In this document: piece after piece, positions 28,050 to 37,010 of the stretch | Numbering within the stretch: the stretch's first letter is position 1 | Layout of the letters: every line of letters starts with the position of its first letter | Assembly: GCA_002683315.1 (NCBI GenBank) | Contig: NYTD01000325.1 | Coordinates: 1 to 40,035 of the forward strand | DNA: 40,035 nucleotides | Direction of reading: 5' to 3' | Origin: Deltaproteobacteria bacterium | Lineage (GTDB): Bacteria > Myxococcota_A > UBA796 | Made by a program: the position numbers and the translations under genes | Notes under the pieces: generated by a model | Databases searched by the model: none | Told to the model about the DNA's origin: nothing | What the model saw: only the letters and a program-made list of their open reading frames with translations

Positions 28050-29231
28050 CTATTGCGGTATCGAAGCACCTGTATCAACCCATGAGATAACCAGTGCTCG
28101 TTCTTCTTCTGTCATTTCGGTGTAATTTCCCGGAGGCATAATATTGGTGGAGAGTTGCAACCTGATCTTGGCTGCTATTTTTTGAACGACAGCAGGATCG
28201 TTAAACATAACTCCTTTGGGTGCACTTGGAAGCAATGTTGGACTCTTCGCATGACAACCCATACAACGCTCTTTGATGATGGGCTCCACCTGATCATAAG
28301 AAATACTTGCCTGTATATCTTCTGTCGATTTCGAAGTAGGGCGGATGACAAAAGCCAAAGCAAGAATCGCAACACTCGCTACCGGTAAAATCCATACATT
28401 GAGATGTCCTTTTGATTTTAGATTAAAGTAGTGTCGAATTCCAGCACCGATTAAAGCAATCGCCGCAAGAACAGCCCAATTAAAAGCATGACCAAATGTC
28501 ATCGGAAAATGATTGCTTACCATGATAAACAATACCGGAAGCGTAAAATAATTATTATGCAACGAGCGTAGCGCTCCTGCATCACCCAATGAAATATCGG
28601 GTTCTTCTCCTGCAATCATTGTATCAACCATGACACGCTGGTTGGGAATGATGACAAAAAATACGTTGGCCGCCATCATTGTTCCAATCATCGCGCCGAT
28701 TTGAATGTAGGAAGCTCTTGGCGTTAATATCTGAGAATATCCGTATGCAGCACCTGTAAGTAAGGAAAAACCCAAAATAGCAAATAACACTGGATTTTTG
28801 GTCAACGGAGACTTGCACAACAAATCATATGCTATCCATCCACCGATAAGCCCACCTACACTAAGTGCGATACCCTGCCATGGCTCCAGACTATCCGCGC
28901 CCATACCAACAAGGTTCATCTTGGCGTTCCAATAATACACAACACTGAGTAAGGAAAAACCAGAAATCCACGTAAAGTAGGCTTCCCACTTAAACCAGTG
29001 TAATGTTTTGGGAAGCTCCTCTGGCGCACCATCGTATTTGCGAACCTGATAGAAATGCCCACCGTGCACGGCAAAAAGTTCCCCCTTAATTCCCTCTTGT
29101 TTTTTTTCGGGTTCTCGTATGTTGTGATTGAGCCAATTGAAGTAAAAAGAGGTTCCAATCCATGCTGCTCCAGTAATGAAATGTAGCCATCGAATCAATA
29201 GGTTGAGCCAATCCGCGATATAACCTTCCAT
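28050..29231 (-). CDS. puuD: Urate hydroxylase PuuD (membrane protein with C-terminal cytochrome c domain)
   Basis: WLNLLIRWLHFITGAAWIGTSFYFNWLN, multiple TMs, C-terminal ERCMGCHAKSPTLL haem motif; next to uraD/uraH. Confidence 0.9.
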   Translation of the reverse strand: MEGYIADWLNLLIRWLHFITGAAWIGTSFYFNWLNHNIREPEKKQEGIKGELFAVHGGHFYQVRKYDGAPEELPKTLHWFKWEAYFTWISGFSLLSVVYYWNAKMNLVGMGADSLEPWQGIALSVGGLIGGWIAYDLLCKSPLTKNPVLFAILGFSLLTGAAYGYSQILTPRASYIQIGAMIGTMMAANVFFVIIPNQRVMVDTMIAGEEPDISLGDAGALRSLHNNYFTLPVLFIMVSNHFPMTFGHAFNWAVLAAIALIGAGIRHYFNLKSKGHLNVWILPVASVAILALAFVIRPTSKSTEDIQASISYDQVEPIIKERCMGCHAKSPTLLPSAPKGVMFNDPAVVQKIAAKIRLQLSTNIMPPGNYTEMTEEERALVISWVDTGASIPQ

Positions 29232-29323
29232 CTTCTCTCCACATATACTCAAGAAAGTAGTATTCTACAAAAAGAACATACTCTATGTCAAGTGATTGAT
29301 ATGTACTATTTTATGGAGCTCAT

Positions 29324-31294
29324 ATGTCGATTCCCTACTACGAGGACTTTCTTCCTCTCTCATTGATACAGCGATGCAAACAAAAATACACACCTGTTTC
29401 ATCAGTGGAAAACCTCTATGTCGACCCGCAATTGCTCGAAGAGTTTTCGGATATTGAAACCCCACAAGCCTTTTCTTTTGTCTGTTCTCTTTATGATAAA
29501 ATCAAGATTCGGCTCCACACAATTCTCTCTCAAAGAGCCATCGATCGAGCATTCTGTGATACATATACAGCCCAATGCGTACAAAAAAACCAAAATATAG
29601 ACTTCTCAAGTCCTGAATATCAAACGGTTATTGGCGCAAAGGATCAAAATGGGCGTATTATTGTCGGTCCATCCAACACAAAAAAACGAAATCAAAAAGT
29701 CCACATCCCCGATTTTCTCAAGGGAGACCAAGTCACATTATTCGGTCCTCCAGATACAGAAAAGATGTCTATTAATGCCATGAACTCCATGCATAGAGCG
29801 TTAAAAAACGAACATCCTTTGATTAAAGAGTTGGTAGAAGAAAGTGGTCAAGTTCCCCGATGGGGAGCTGATAATGAAGATTCCAAAACACCGATCATGC
29901 GCTCGTTCTTACACGCCTGCAGAAATCTTATCGGATGCTATGAAGGAGACCTCGCTTTTGACGACCCCAAAAATGGAAAGCAATATCGCCTTACAGATTC
30001 AGGAAGAGCGATACCCATAAAGCGCATCCCTGGTCTTGCTCTCCCCGATGGCGCTCATATTTACAATGATCAACCACTCCCCCTTCATCTATTCGATTTT
30101 GCTATGCATATGTTCCACAACTGGAATCGCCCGCAGTCTTTGATCTTTTACATTCCCAAGCTCGAAAATGAAGAAGAAGCCGCCTACATCCACTTTCTTA
30201 TCGACCAAGCGGAAACCATGCTCCAGCAGCTGCACCCCTCCTATCAAAAAGGCTCGGTTGGACTATTCATTGTCTTTGAAAACCCGCGTGCCATTTTCAG
30301 AATTCAGGAGATGGCCGATGCACTCTACCCGTACTTCGTCGGCGGAAGCTTGGGATGGCATGACTTTCTCGCCTCCACCGCGCGACTGTTCAAATATGAC
30401 CCGAACTACCGTATTCCTGTCAAAGCCGACCCCAATATCGTTATCAATCACATCAAAGAGTCTCATCTAATCCTAAAACATGCACTTGCACCCATTGGAG
30501 CGATATCGATTGGCGGTATGTATGGAACTTTATATGAAGAAGGAAATCCAAAGTCATTTGAAGTGTGTATGGTCGGATATATCAAAGATGTCATTACACA
30601 GCTCAAACGAGGGTTGGATGGTTTTTGGGTTGCCCATCCCAATTTCGTTCGAATCGGAATCGCACTGGTCTACGCGTGGAGATCGTGGCAAAAAAATCCT
30701 CAGGATACTCGTTTTGAAAATCTTCTGCAGATTCTCGTCCCCAATCCGGTGGAACAAGAACCACTACGCGCATTTGTCTTTGGGGATGATGTGGAGGGAC
30801 TCAGTCCCGACGATGCGTTATACGCTCGCGGTGTTCTCGCAGCCGATATTGAGGAATCCGAGCTCATCTCCAACAGCGATGAATCCGAGCTTCGATACAA
30901 TATCTTTCAAGCGCTGCAATACATCACAGATTGGTTGTGTGGAAATGGATGTGTTGCACTTCCTGCACAGATTACCAATTCAGCAGGAGAAAGCGTCTTT
31001 GTGCGGATCATGGACGACCTCGCCACCACAGAACGCTCACGATGGGAACTTTGGGCAGAGGTATATCACAAACGGGTATCCATCGAAGAATTTCGTAGGC
31101 TTCTCCGTGATGAAGCCGACTTTATTCAGAAAGACCAAGAGCGTGCAGACAAGCGTATTCAGGTTCGATGGATCGGAGAAGCCGCCAAATGGTATCCAAA
31201 GGCGGTTGAGATGCTGGACAGACTGGTCACCGATGAAGAACCGGTGGAATTTGTCTCTCAGCTTTTGATGCGCGAGTTGTATACAAACGAATAG
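29324..31294 (+). CDS. aceB: Malate synthase A-like (AceB-type), divergent and enlarged (656 aa)
   Basis: FGPPDTEKMSINAMNSM (cf. TGPVDRKMVINALNS), GADNEDSKTP (cf. ADFEDS.SPT), LFDFAMHMFHN, FIVFENPRAIFRIQEM, GGMYG...DGFWVAHPNFV, ITDWLCGNGCVALP...MDDLATTERSRWELW (cf. MEDAATAEISR.Q.W) all align by eye with malate synthase A. Confidence 0.8.
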   Translation: MSIPYYEDFLPLSLIQRCKQKYTPVSSVENLYVDPQLLEEFSDIETPQAFSFVCSLYDKIKIRLHTILSQRAIDRAFCDTYTAQCVQKNQNIDFSSPEYQTVIGAKDQNGRIIVGPSNTKKRNQKVHIPDFLKGDQVTLFGPPDTEKMSINAMNSMHRALKNEHPLIKELVEESGQVPRWGADNEDSKTPIMRSFLHACRNLIGCYEGDLAFDDPKNGKQYRLTDSGRAIPIKRIPGLALPDGAHIYNDQPLPLHLFDFAMHMFHNWNRPQSLIFYIPKLENEEEAAYIHFLIDQAETMLQQLHPSYQKGSVGLFIVFENPRAIFRIQEMADALYPYFVGGSLGWHDFLASTARLFKYDPNYRIPVKADPNIVINHIKESHLILKHALAPIGAISIGGMYGTLYEEGNPKSFEVCMVGYIKDVITQLKRGLDGFWVAHPNFVRIGIALVYAWRSWQKNPQDTRFENLLQILVPNPVEQEPLRAFVFGDDVEGLSPDDALYARGVLAADIEESELISNSDESELRYNIFQALQYITDWLCGNGCVALPAQITNSAGESVFVRIMDDLATTERSRWELWAEVYHKRVSIEEFRRLLRDEADFIQKDQERADKRIQVRWIGEAAKWYPKAVEMLDRLVTDEEPVEFVSQLLMRELYTNE

Positions 31295-31405
31295 AGGAAT
31301 CTTTTATTTGATTTGGATCAATCCTGAAAATCACCAAATCTGTATGCATATGGAATATCAATTTTTTTGTGGTATATTTTGATTTGTATCAAGATAGGAA
31401 GCATT

Positions 31406-32470
31406 GTGAAACAGAGACGCCCACAGGAAACACAAAAAATAACAAAGGAATCGTCTCCATTGGAGAGTCTCAAACATACACTGAGCAATTCCGCACTCCT
31501 CAAGATACTCACCAACCGTGCTGATTGGGACATTCAAAAAGAAGGAACATTCTCCGACCCTAAAAATGCAGACCTCTCGCACACGCTTGACGACATCAGC
31601 AAAGAAGCAGAAAAGGCTGGTATGGATCTTGGAAGCTATATCATGGAGGAACTCGCATTTAAACCATCCTCTCCCAAAGAAGCGGACGATATCGTGCGGG
31701 TGTTCATCCCCGGACTCAACACCCCCGAAAACGAGTCGGCTCGACGAACGCAATACTATGCGGATCAATATGGCCAACCCATGGCACATATCCACAATGG
31801 AACCAATCTGGATTCTGGACTTCCCATGTCCGATCAAATTGACTACGTGGCCGCCATGATGGTCCGGCAAAAACTAAAAGATACCGAACTCATGAAAACA
31901 TGGGAGAAAATACTTCAATCCAACTTCTCGCAAGCACAGCCCAAAGAGATCCATGCACTTCTCTACTCAGATGGTTCGATTGGCGGAATTCGAGGCATTG
32001 AAAACTTCCGACGAAACGAAATCGAACGACGACTCGCCAAGCTTCCGCGCAGTCAGCGACACACCAAACGTGAAGCGGTAACCAAAGAGGTCGAATATCT
32101 TTTAAAGAAATATCTTTTCGTTGAGCTACATGGAAATGCATCACCCAATCTACCTGTTGGCCCGCAATACCTCATCTGGACAGACACTGAAGATCAGATG
32201 ACCCACAACAAGCTTCCTTTTGGATTGGGGGATATGGGTCTTCACGGTGGGAACAAAAGCGACACACCAAATGCTTCCTATGTCGACTACGATGGACCGT
32301 TTTCTGGAGTAAACGCACACAATCTCGCTGCCGGTGGCGTTCACGCCGTAACAGAAACCCTCAAGATCAACAATGTACAAACCACCAAAGAGCTATACCA
32401 GAAAACACAAAATGGAGAACCAATTATCATGCCCAAAAACATTCAAGGTGATGAAAAAGAGCTTTGGTAA
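31406..32470 (+). CDS. Hypothetical protein, possible alpha/beta-hydrolase-like fold
   Basis: Probable GTG start 31406 with AGGA SD (ORF track ATG is 31367); RVFIPGLNTPENESARRTQYYADQYGQPMAHIHNGTN and LLYSDGSIGG resemble hydrolase strand/nucleophile-elbow segments. Confidence 0.5.
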   Translation: MKQRRPQETQKITKESSPLESLKHTLSNSALLKILTNRADWDIQKEGTFSDPKNADLSHTLDDISKEAEKAGMDLGSYIMEELAFKPSSPKEADDIVRVFIPGLNTPENESARRTQYYADQYGQPMAHIHNGTNLDSGLPMSDQIDYVAAMMVRQKLKDTELMKTWEKILQSNFSQAQPKEIHALLYSDGSIGGIRGIENFRRNEIERRLAKLPRSQRHTKREAVTKEVEYLLKKYLFVELHGNASPNLPVGPQYLIWTDTEDQMTHNKLPFGLGDMGLHGGNKSDTPNASYVDYDGPFSGVNAHNLAAGGVHAVTETLKINNVQTTKELYQKTQNGEPIIMPKNIQGDEKELW

Positions 32471-32471
32471 A

Positions 32472-35426
32472 CTACTCAAACGGATTGAGAAAGACAAAGA
32501 TCATTCCCGTATTGGCGCCGTTCACGTTGTTTCCTGAAGCACCGAGGATGAGGTCTTTCACACCATCATTGTTGAGGTCTCCCGGCGCCAGAACCGATCC
32601 ACCAACATAGTTGTTGCTCTCTAACCCCATATATGACAAACTACTACTGGCCAAGTCGTGTGCGCCAAGCCCAATGTCCGAGCTGTAGTACACATAGGCT
32701 TTGCCCGCATTAAAATCCGCTTCTCCATTCAGTGGAGAGCCGATCAAAAGCTCCTTCATGCCATCTCCGTCCAGATCATTGATCGAGGAAAGACCGGTTC
32801 CGGCTTCATCTCCCGCAGCTTCTCCGTAGAAATATCGAGACATGGTAGACAAAGACATGGAGGTGGATAGCATGGCAGAATTGGTGATGAGATACACCTT
32901 TCCGCTGTTATTTCCATTCACATCACTGCCTGGTGCTGCTACCAAAAAATCGTCGAGTCCATCTGCAGTCACATCACCACATCCCTCAATCGTTGTTCCT
33001 GATTGATCTTCTGGGAGCTCTCCAACAAAAGCCAAATCACTCAAAGAGAGAGGAAGAGAAAGTGATGATAAAGAAGCACCATAAATGAGATAGGTCTTTC
33101 CTGCATCCAATCCAACATCATCATTTTTTGGAACACCAATGACAATATCATCAAGTCCATCTCCATCGACATCACCAACACCAGTGGCATATTCTACCTC
33201 GTCGTATACTCCTTCTCCATAAAAAGAAGCACTTGCTTCCGAGACAGAATAGCTGATTCCACTCAGATCACTCCCATGGAACAGATATACCTTTCCTGAT
33301 CGATTTCCTCCAGCATCAGAATACGGTGCTCCTATTAATAAATCATCGAAACCATCCGCATCCACATCACCAGCACTACCCACATGGGATCCTGCAAGAT
33401 CTACTTCGTTCTCTCCGTAAAAAATTATATCCGCTGATGAAACGGAAGAAATACCACTGGGTATGGTTGCCCCTTTGAATAGATACACGGCACCACTTGC
33501 ATTCCCTGCAAAATCAGAGAAAGGAGCGCCAATCAAAAAGTCAAATCGCTCATCACCATCGATATCCCCAGCTGTCGACACCGATGTTCCTGTTTTATCT
33601 TCGGCTGCAGCACCCAAAATCTGTAGATCTGCTTGGGTGATATCATAGCTACCATCTGTCATATTGATTCCCGACAAAAAGTATACTTTTCCTGCACCAA
33701 TATCTACGTCATCGCTTTCGGGACTGCCCACCAAAAAATCGGCATATCCATCACCATCGACATCACGAACCGCTGACATAATCGATCCGAGCCTATCACC
33801 TGCTTCTTCACCACGATATTCTATCTGAGCGGATGAAATATCGGTTTGACCATCAATAATACCATTACAGTTGTTATCTATCTCATCACCATATAGCTCA
33901 TCCGAAATGGGAGAAACACTGCTTAGAGAATCATCACAATCTGTTCCAGAGGCAATATTGAGTTTCACCACACAGCTGGTTTGACTACTCCATAAGAGAT
34001 ATGTCCCATATACATCACCAGTCGTTGGAGATGGTCCATCAGAGACAAGAGTAGCTCCATCCGGGGAAAAAAGCGTATAGCTATTTTCTTCTTCTCTTGT
34101 CCCGGCAGTGTACTGCAGCAGAAAACTACTTCCATCTGAGATACAAATGGATGCCGTTTCGCTGGCACCACCATTCTCAGAAACAGAATAGGTGCCAATG
34201 GAAATATTATTCTCGTATGCGGTAACATAACCTCCATTCCAACCATCTCCCCAACTATCATTCATCTCTAGCGTATAGCAGCAACTCTGATCTTCCCCAT
34301 ACCCGTCACCATCAAAGTCACGCATGCATTCCGTTGTCGAATCAAGATATGCAGCACCAGGATACACAAATGCATCGGAATCATTACAATCATCATCACA
34401 TGTAGAGAAACCATCTGCGTCTGTATCACTTTGATTATACACAGCAGACATATCATCACAATCCGAATAGCCATCTGCCGGCGTTAATCCTTTCCATATC
34501 GAACCATCTTCAGAACAGGCGACAGAACCATCACCATCCACATCCCTTTCAGGAATCGGCGGAAGAGATGGATCATAGTCCTCATCAAAACAATTGTTGT
34601 GCTGTCCGTCACATCGCTCTTGTGCATTGGGATATACGGTATTGTCTTGGTCATTACAGTCATCCACACAAGAAGTAAACCCATCGCCATCCTCATCAAG
34701 ACGATTGAGGCTCGCATCCGAATCATTGCAATCTCCATCACATGTAGAAGAGCCATCACCATCATTGTCTTCAGGCGTTAAAAATGCGGAGCTATCATCA
34801 CAATCCGCAACACATGAGACATAACCATCACCATCAAGATCACTATGATTGAGCCGCGCATCAGAGTCGTCACAATCAATACCGGAAACAACACCATTGG
34901 GAGGAGTAGAATCTCCCCATCCATCTCCATCTGCGTCAAGCATACACTCCGATGAAGATTCTCGCTCTGCTGCACCTGGGTGGATCAAGGGGTTGTCATC
35001 ATCACAATCTCCTGCACATGTATGAAAACCGTCACCATCGTGATCCGTAAAATTGATGCGTGCATCGGAATCATCACAATCTCCATCACATACACCAAGA
35101 CCATCACCATCCACATCGTCATTGTTCATCGCCGCATCCAGATCGTCACAGTCCGTTCCTGCTGCAACACCAAATACTGGCTCTTTTGCTCCCCAACCAT
35201 CACCGTCAGCATCCGTCATACATGCAAAAACAGCCTCTCTTTCTGCAGATCCCGGAAAGGTAAATGCATCGATATCATCACAATCTCCTTCTTTTTCCGT
35301 GAACCCATCTCCATCATCATCGATGGCCAAAGGATCCGGAAGGGGCTCTCCGGTATCGGTTTCTTTGTCCGCACAGGCCCCCAAAATCCAAAAAAATCCA
35401 CTTAGCAATGCCATCATGATATACAC
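32472..35426 (-). CDS. Lipoprotein with MopE-type/DxDGDG repeats, inserted 'GDGWNGG' domain and C-terminal FG-GAP (integrin alpha-like) repeats
   Basis: MYIMMALLSGFFWILGAC-ADKE; many DCDDxDA/DxDGDG units; NDSWGDGWNGGYVTAYENN; repeated DVDGDGYADFLVGSPESDD...GKVYFLSG FG-GAP units. Confidence 0.85.
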   Translation of the reverse strand: MYIMMALLSGFFWILGACADKETDTGEPLPDPLAIDDDGDGFTEKEGDCDDIDAFTFPGSAEREAVFACMTDADGDGWGAKEPVFGVAAGTDCDDLDAAMNNDDVDGDGLGVCDGDCDDSDARINFTDHDGDGFHTCAGDCDDDNPLIHPGAAERESSSECMLDADGDGWGDSTPPNGVVSGIDCDDSDARLNHSDLDGDGYVSCVADCDDSSAFLTPEDNDGDGSSTCDGDCNDSDASLNRLDEDGDGFTSCVDDCNDQDNTVYPNAQERCDGQHNNCFDEDYDPSLPPIPERDVDGDGSVACSEDGSIWKGLTPADGYSDCDDMSAVYNQSDTDADGFSTCDDDCNDSDAFVYPGAAYLDSTTECMRDFDGDGYGEDQSCCYTLEMNDSWGDGWNGGYVTAYENNISIGTYSVSENGGASETASICISDGSSFLLQYTAGTREEENSYTLFSPDGATLVSDGPSPTTGDVYGTYLLWSSQTSCVVKLNIASGTDCDDSLSSVSPISDELYGDEIDNNCNGIIDGQTDISSAQIEYRGEEAGDRLGSIMSAVRDVDGDGYADFLVGSPESDDVDIGAGKVYFLSGINMTDGSYDITQADLQILGAAAEDKTGTSVSTAGDIDGDERFDFLIGAPFSDFAGNASGAVYLFKGATIPSGISSVSSADIIFYGENEVDLAGSHVGSAGDVDADGFDDLLIGAPYSDAGGNRSGKVYLFHGSDLSGISYSVSEASASFYGEGVYDEVEYATGVGDVDGDGLDDIVIGVPKNDDVGLDAGKTYLIYGASLSSLSLPLSLSDLAFVGELPEDQSGTTIEGCGDVTADGLDDFLVAAPGSDVNGNNSGKVYLITNSAMLSTSMSLSTMSRYFYGEAAGDEAGTGLSSINDLDGDGMKELLIGSPLNGEADFNAGKAYVYYSSDIGLGAHDLASSSLSYMGLESNNYVGGSVLAPGDLNNDGVKDLILGASGNNVNGANTGMIFVFLNPFE

Positions 35427-35529
35427 ACCTCTATTTCACAACTCGTCTATTTCTATTCTAGTACAGAATCTTTTCAAAGACGAATCCAACATTTCGCGAT
35501 ACATTATTGTGTACTTTGGAGAATACATC

Positions 35530-35937
35530 ATGCTGTTTCTGATATCACTTGCATGCAAATCAACCATAAATGAAGAAGACTTTGATCGTCTTGATGTCTT
35601 TTGCGATACCCCAGAAGAAGCATATGCTGAGGAATACATCGCAGGAGGAGCAAGTGGAAATTCCGGAAAACTTCAGGCTCAACTTATGTCTGATGCCGAC
35701 TACCCTCGCGATCTCACCTATATCGAAAAGTCCACGTATATCTTAGAAAACCTCGATGTTGGTGGGGGTGAATCTAGAGGTCAAGCAGATGCCATTGGTA
35801 CCATTGAAACCATTAGAGGAGAAGGAAACTGGTCGATGCGTATAGAAGGCCCCACAGGATGCCTAGGGGATGTCTCTTTTGAGATCCAAGCAGGGCAAAC
35901 TCTGAATATTTGCGTACCCCTTATCTGCGAAGAATAA
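35530..35937 (+). CDS. Hypothetical small lipoprotein (ORF track starts at 35053, but the lipoprotein start is ATG 35530)
   Basis: MLFLISLAC-KSTINEEDFDRL; 135 aa; lies 17 nt before a radical SAM gene. Confidence 0.65.
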   Translation: MLFLISLACKSTINEEDFDRLDVFCDTPEEAYAEEYIAGGASGNSGKLQAQLMSDADYPRDLTYIEKSTYILENLDVGGGESRGQADAIGTIETIRGEGNWSMRIEGPTGCLGDVSFEIQAGQTLNICVPLICEE

Positions 35938-35954
35938 ACGTGTTCCCTCCTAGG

Positions 35955-37010
35955 ATGCCCGGAAGCTATCTCGTTTTGGAGCTTAGCAATCGTTGTAATC
36001 TAGCATGCGTTCACTGCGCTGTTTCCGAAGACGCTCATCCGCACTATGATCGATCTGGATCAATCGATCTTAATATCGTCTATTCGCTCTTTTCCGATCT
36101 TGCTCAAGCCCGCCTGCACTTTGACACACTCATTCTTTTTTGGCTGGGAGAACCCCTCCTACACCCACACTTTCAGTCGATCTATCAACAAGCTCTTCGC
36201 TTTGCTGCACGAGATAATATCTTTTCACGAATTGAAGTGCACACCAATGCTGTGCGAATGGACTTCAACATTATCGATGCCTTACTCAATTCTGCACCGA
36301 TTCCACAGTCGATACACCTATCTTTGGATGCCGCCACTGCTGACACTTATAAAACAATAAAAGGGAAAGATCAATTCATCGCAGCTGCTCGACACAGCGC
36401 ATTCTTTTTCCGCACCAAAGTAGGACGCGGTGCTCGATGGCCAAGACCTGTGTTCCAATATATTTTGGGTAAGAACAATCTCCATGAAGCCGTCATGTTT
36501 CAAAAACACTGGTGTGACCTAGGAACCGAACTACATACACCTGTTCGTGTGGTCGCTGGACATGTTCCACGAGGAGATGATCCCATCGTATTCTTTCGGC
36601 AAAAAGACTGTCCTACCCCTGAAGAACAAGCACAAGAAAATACACTTTTCTCCAATTTTGCACAGCAGCAAAAACTATCTCTACCCCCCAAATCCAAAAA
36701 AGAAGTCCCCTGCACAAATCTACATCCATGTTCGGGGTTTTGGAAAAGCCCTGTTATTGACTGGCAAGGGAATCTCACATTCTGTACACGAGACAATACT
36801 CTTGAAAATAGTGTCGGCAACATCCAAAAAACCTCTTTTCCCGATCTCTGGTTTTCAAGCACTACGCAATCCTTTCGCGAAAGAGTTGCAAAAGGAGACT
36901 ACAAAGATCTTTCCTTGTGTCAAAGCTGCTTTATCCCTCGCAGCCTCAATCATACGGAGATATCTTCCGATGAAATCGCGGACTTCGCGGCATATGAGCG
37001 TGCACTATGA
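35955..37010 (+). CDS. Radical SAM protein with C-terminal SPASM-like Cys motifs
   Basis: LELSNRCNLACVHC (CxxxCxxC), WLGEPLLHP; C-term PCSGFWKSPVIDWQGNLTFCTRDN...LCQSCF. Confidence 0.87.
   Translation: MPGSYLVLELSNRCNLACVHCAVSEDAHPHYDRSGSIDLNIVYSLFSDLAQARLHFDTLILFWLGEPLLHPHFQSIYQQALRFAARDNIFSRIEVHTNAVRMDFNIIDALLNSAPIPQSIHLSLDAATADTYKTIKGKDQFIAAARHSAFFFRTKVGRGARWPRPVFQYILGKNNLHEAVMFQKHWCDLGTELHTPVRVVAGHVPRGDDPIVFFRQKDCPTPEEQAQENTLFSNFAQQQKLSLPPKSKKEVPCTNLHPCSGFWKSPVIDWQGNLTFCTRDNTLENSVGNIQKTSFPDLWFSSTTQSFRERVAKGDYKDLSLCQSCFIPRSLNHTEISSDEIADFAAYERAL

Noticed and set aside
30480-31268. 262-aa ORF overlapping the malate synthase gene on the same strand
   Set aside because: Out-of-frame overlap with a conserved enzyme; no family similarity.
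35053-35529. N-terminal extension of ORF 35053..35937
   Set aside because: Ser/Pro-rich antisense of the 32472..35426 repeats; lipoprotein start at 35530 is far more plausible.
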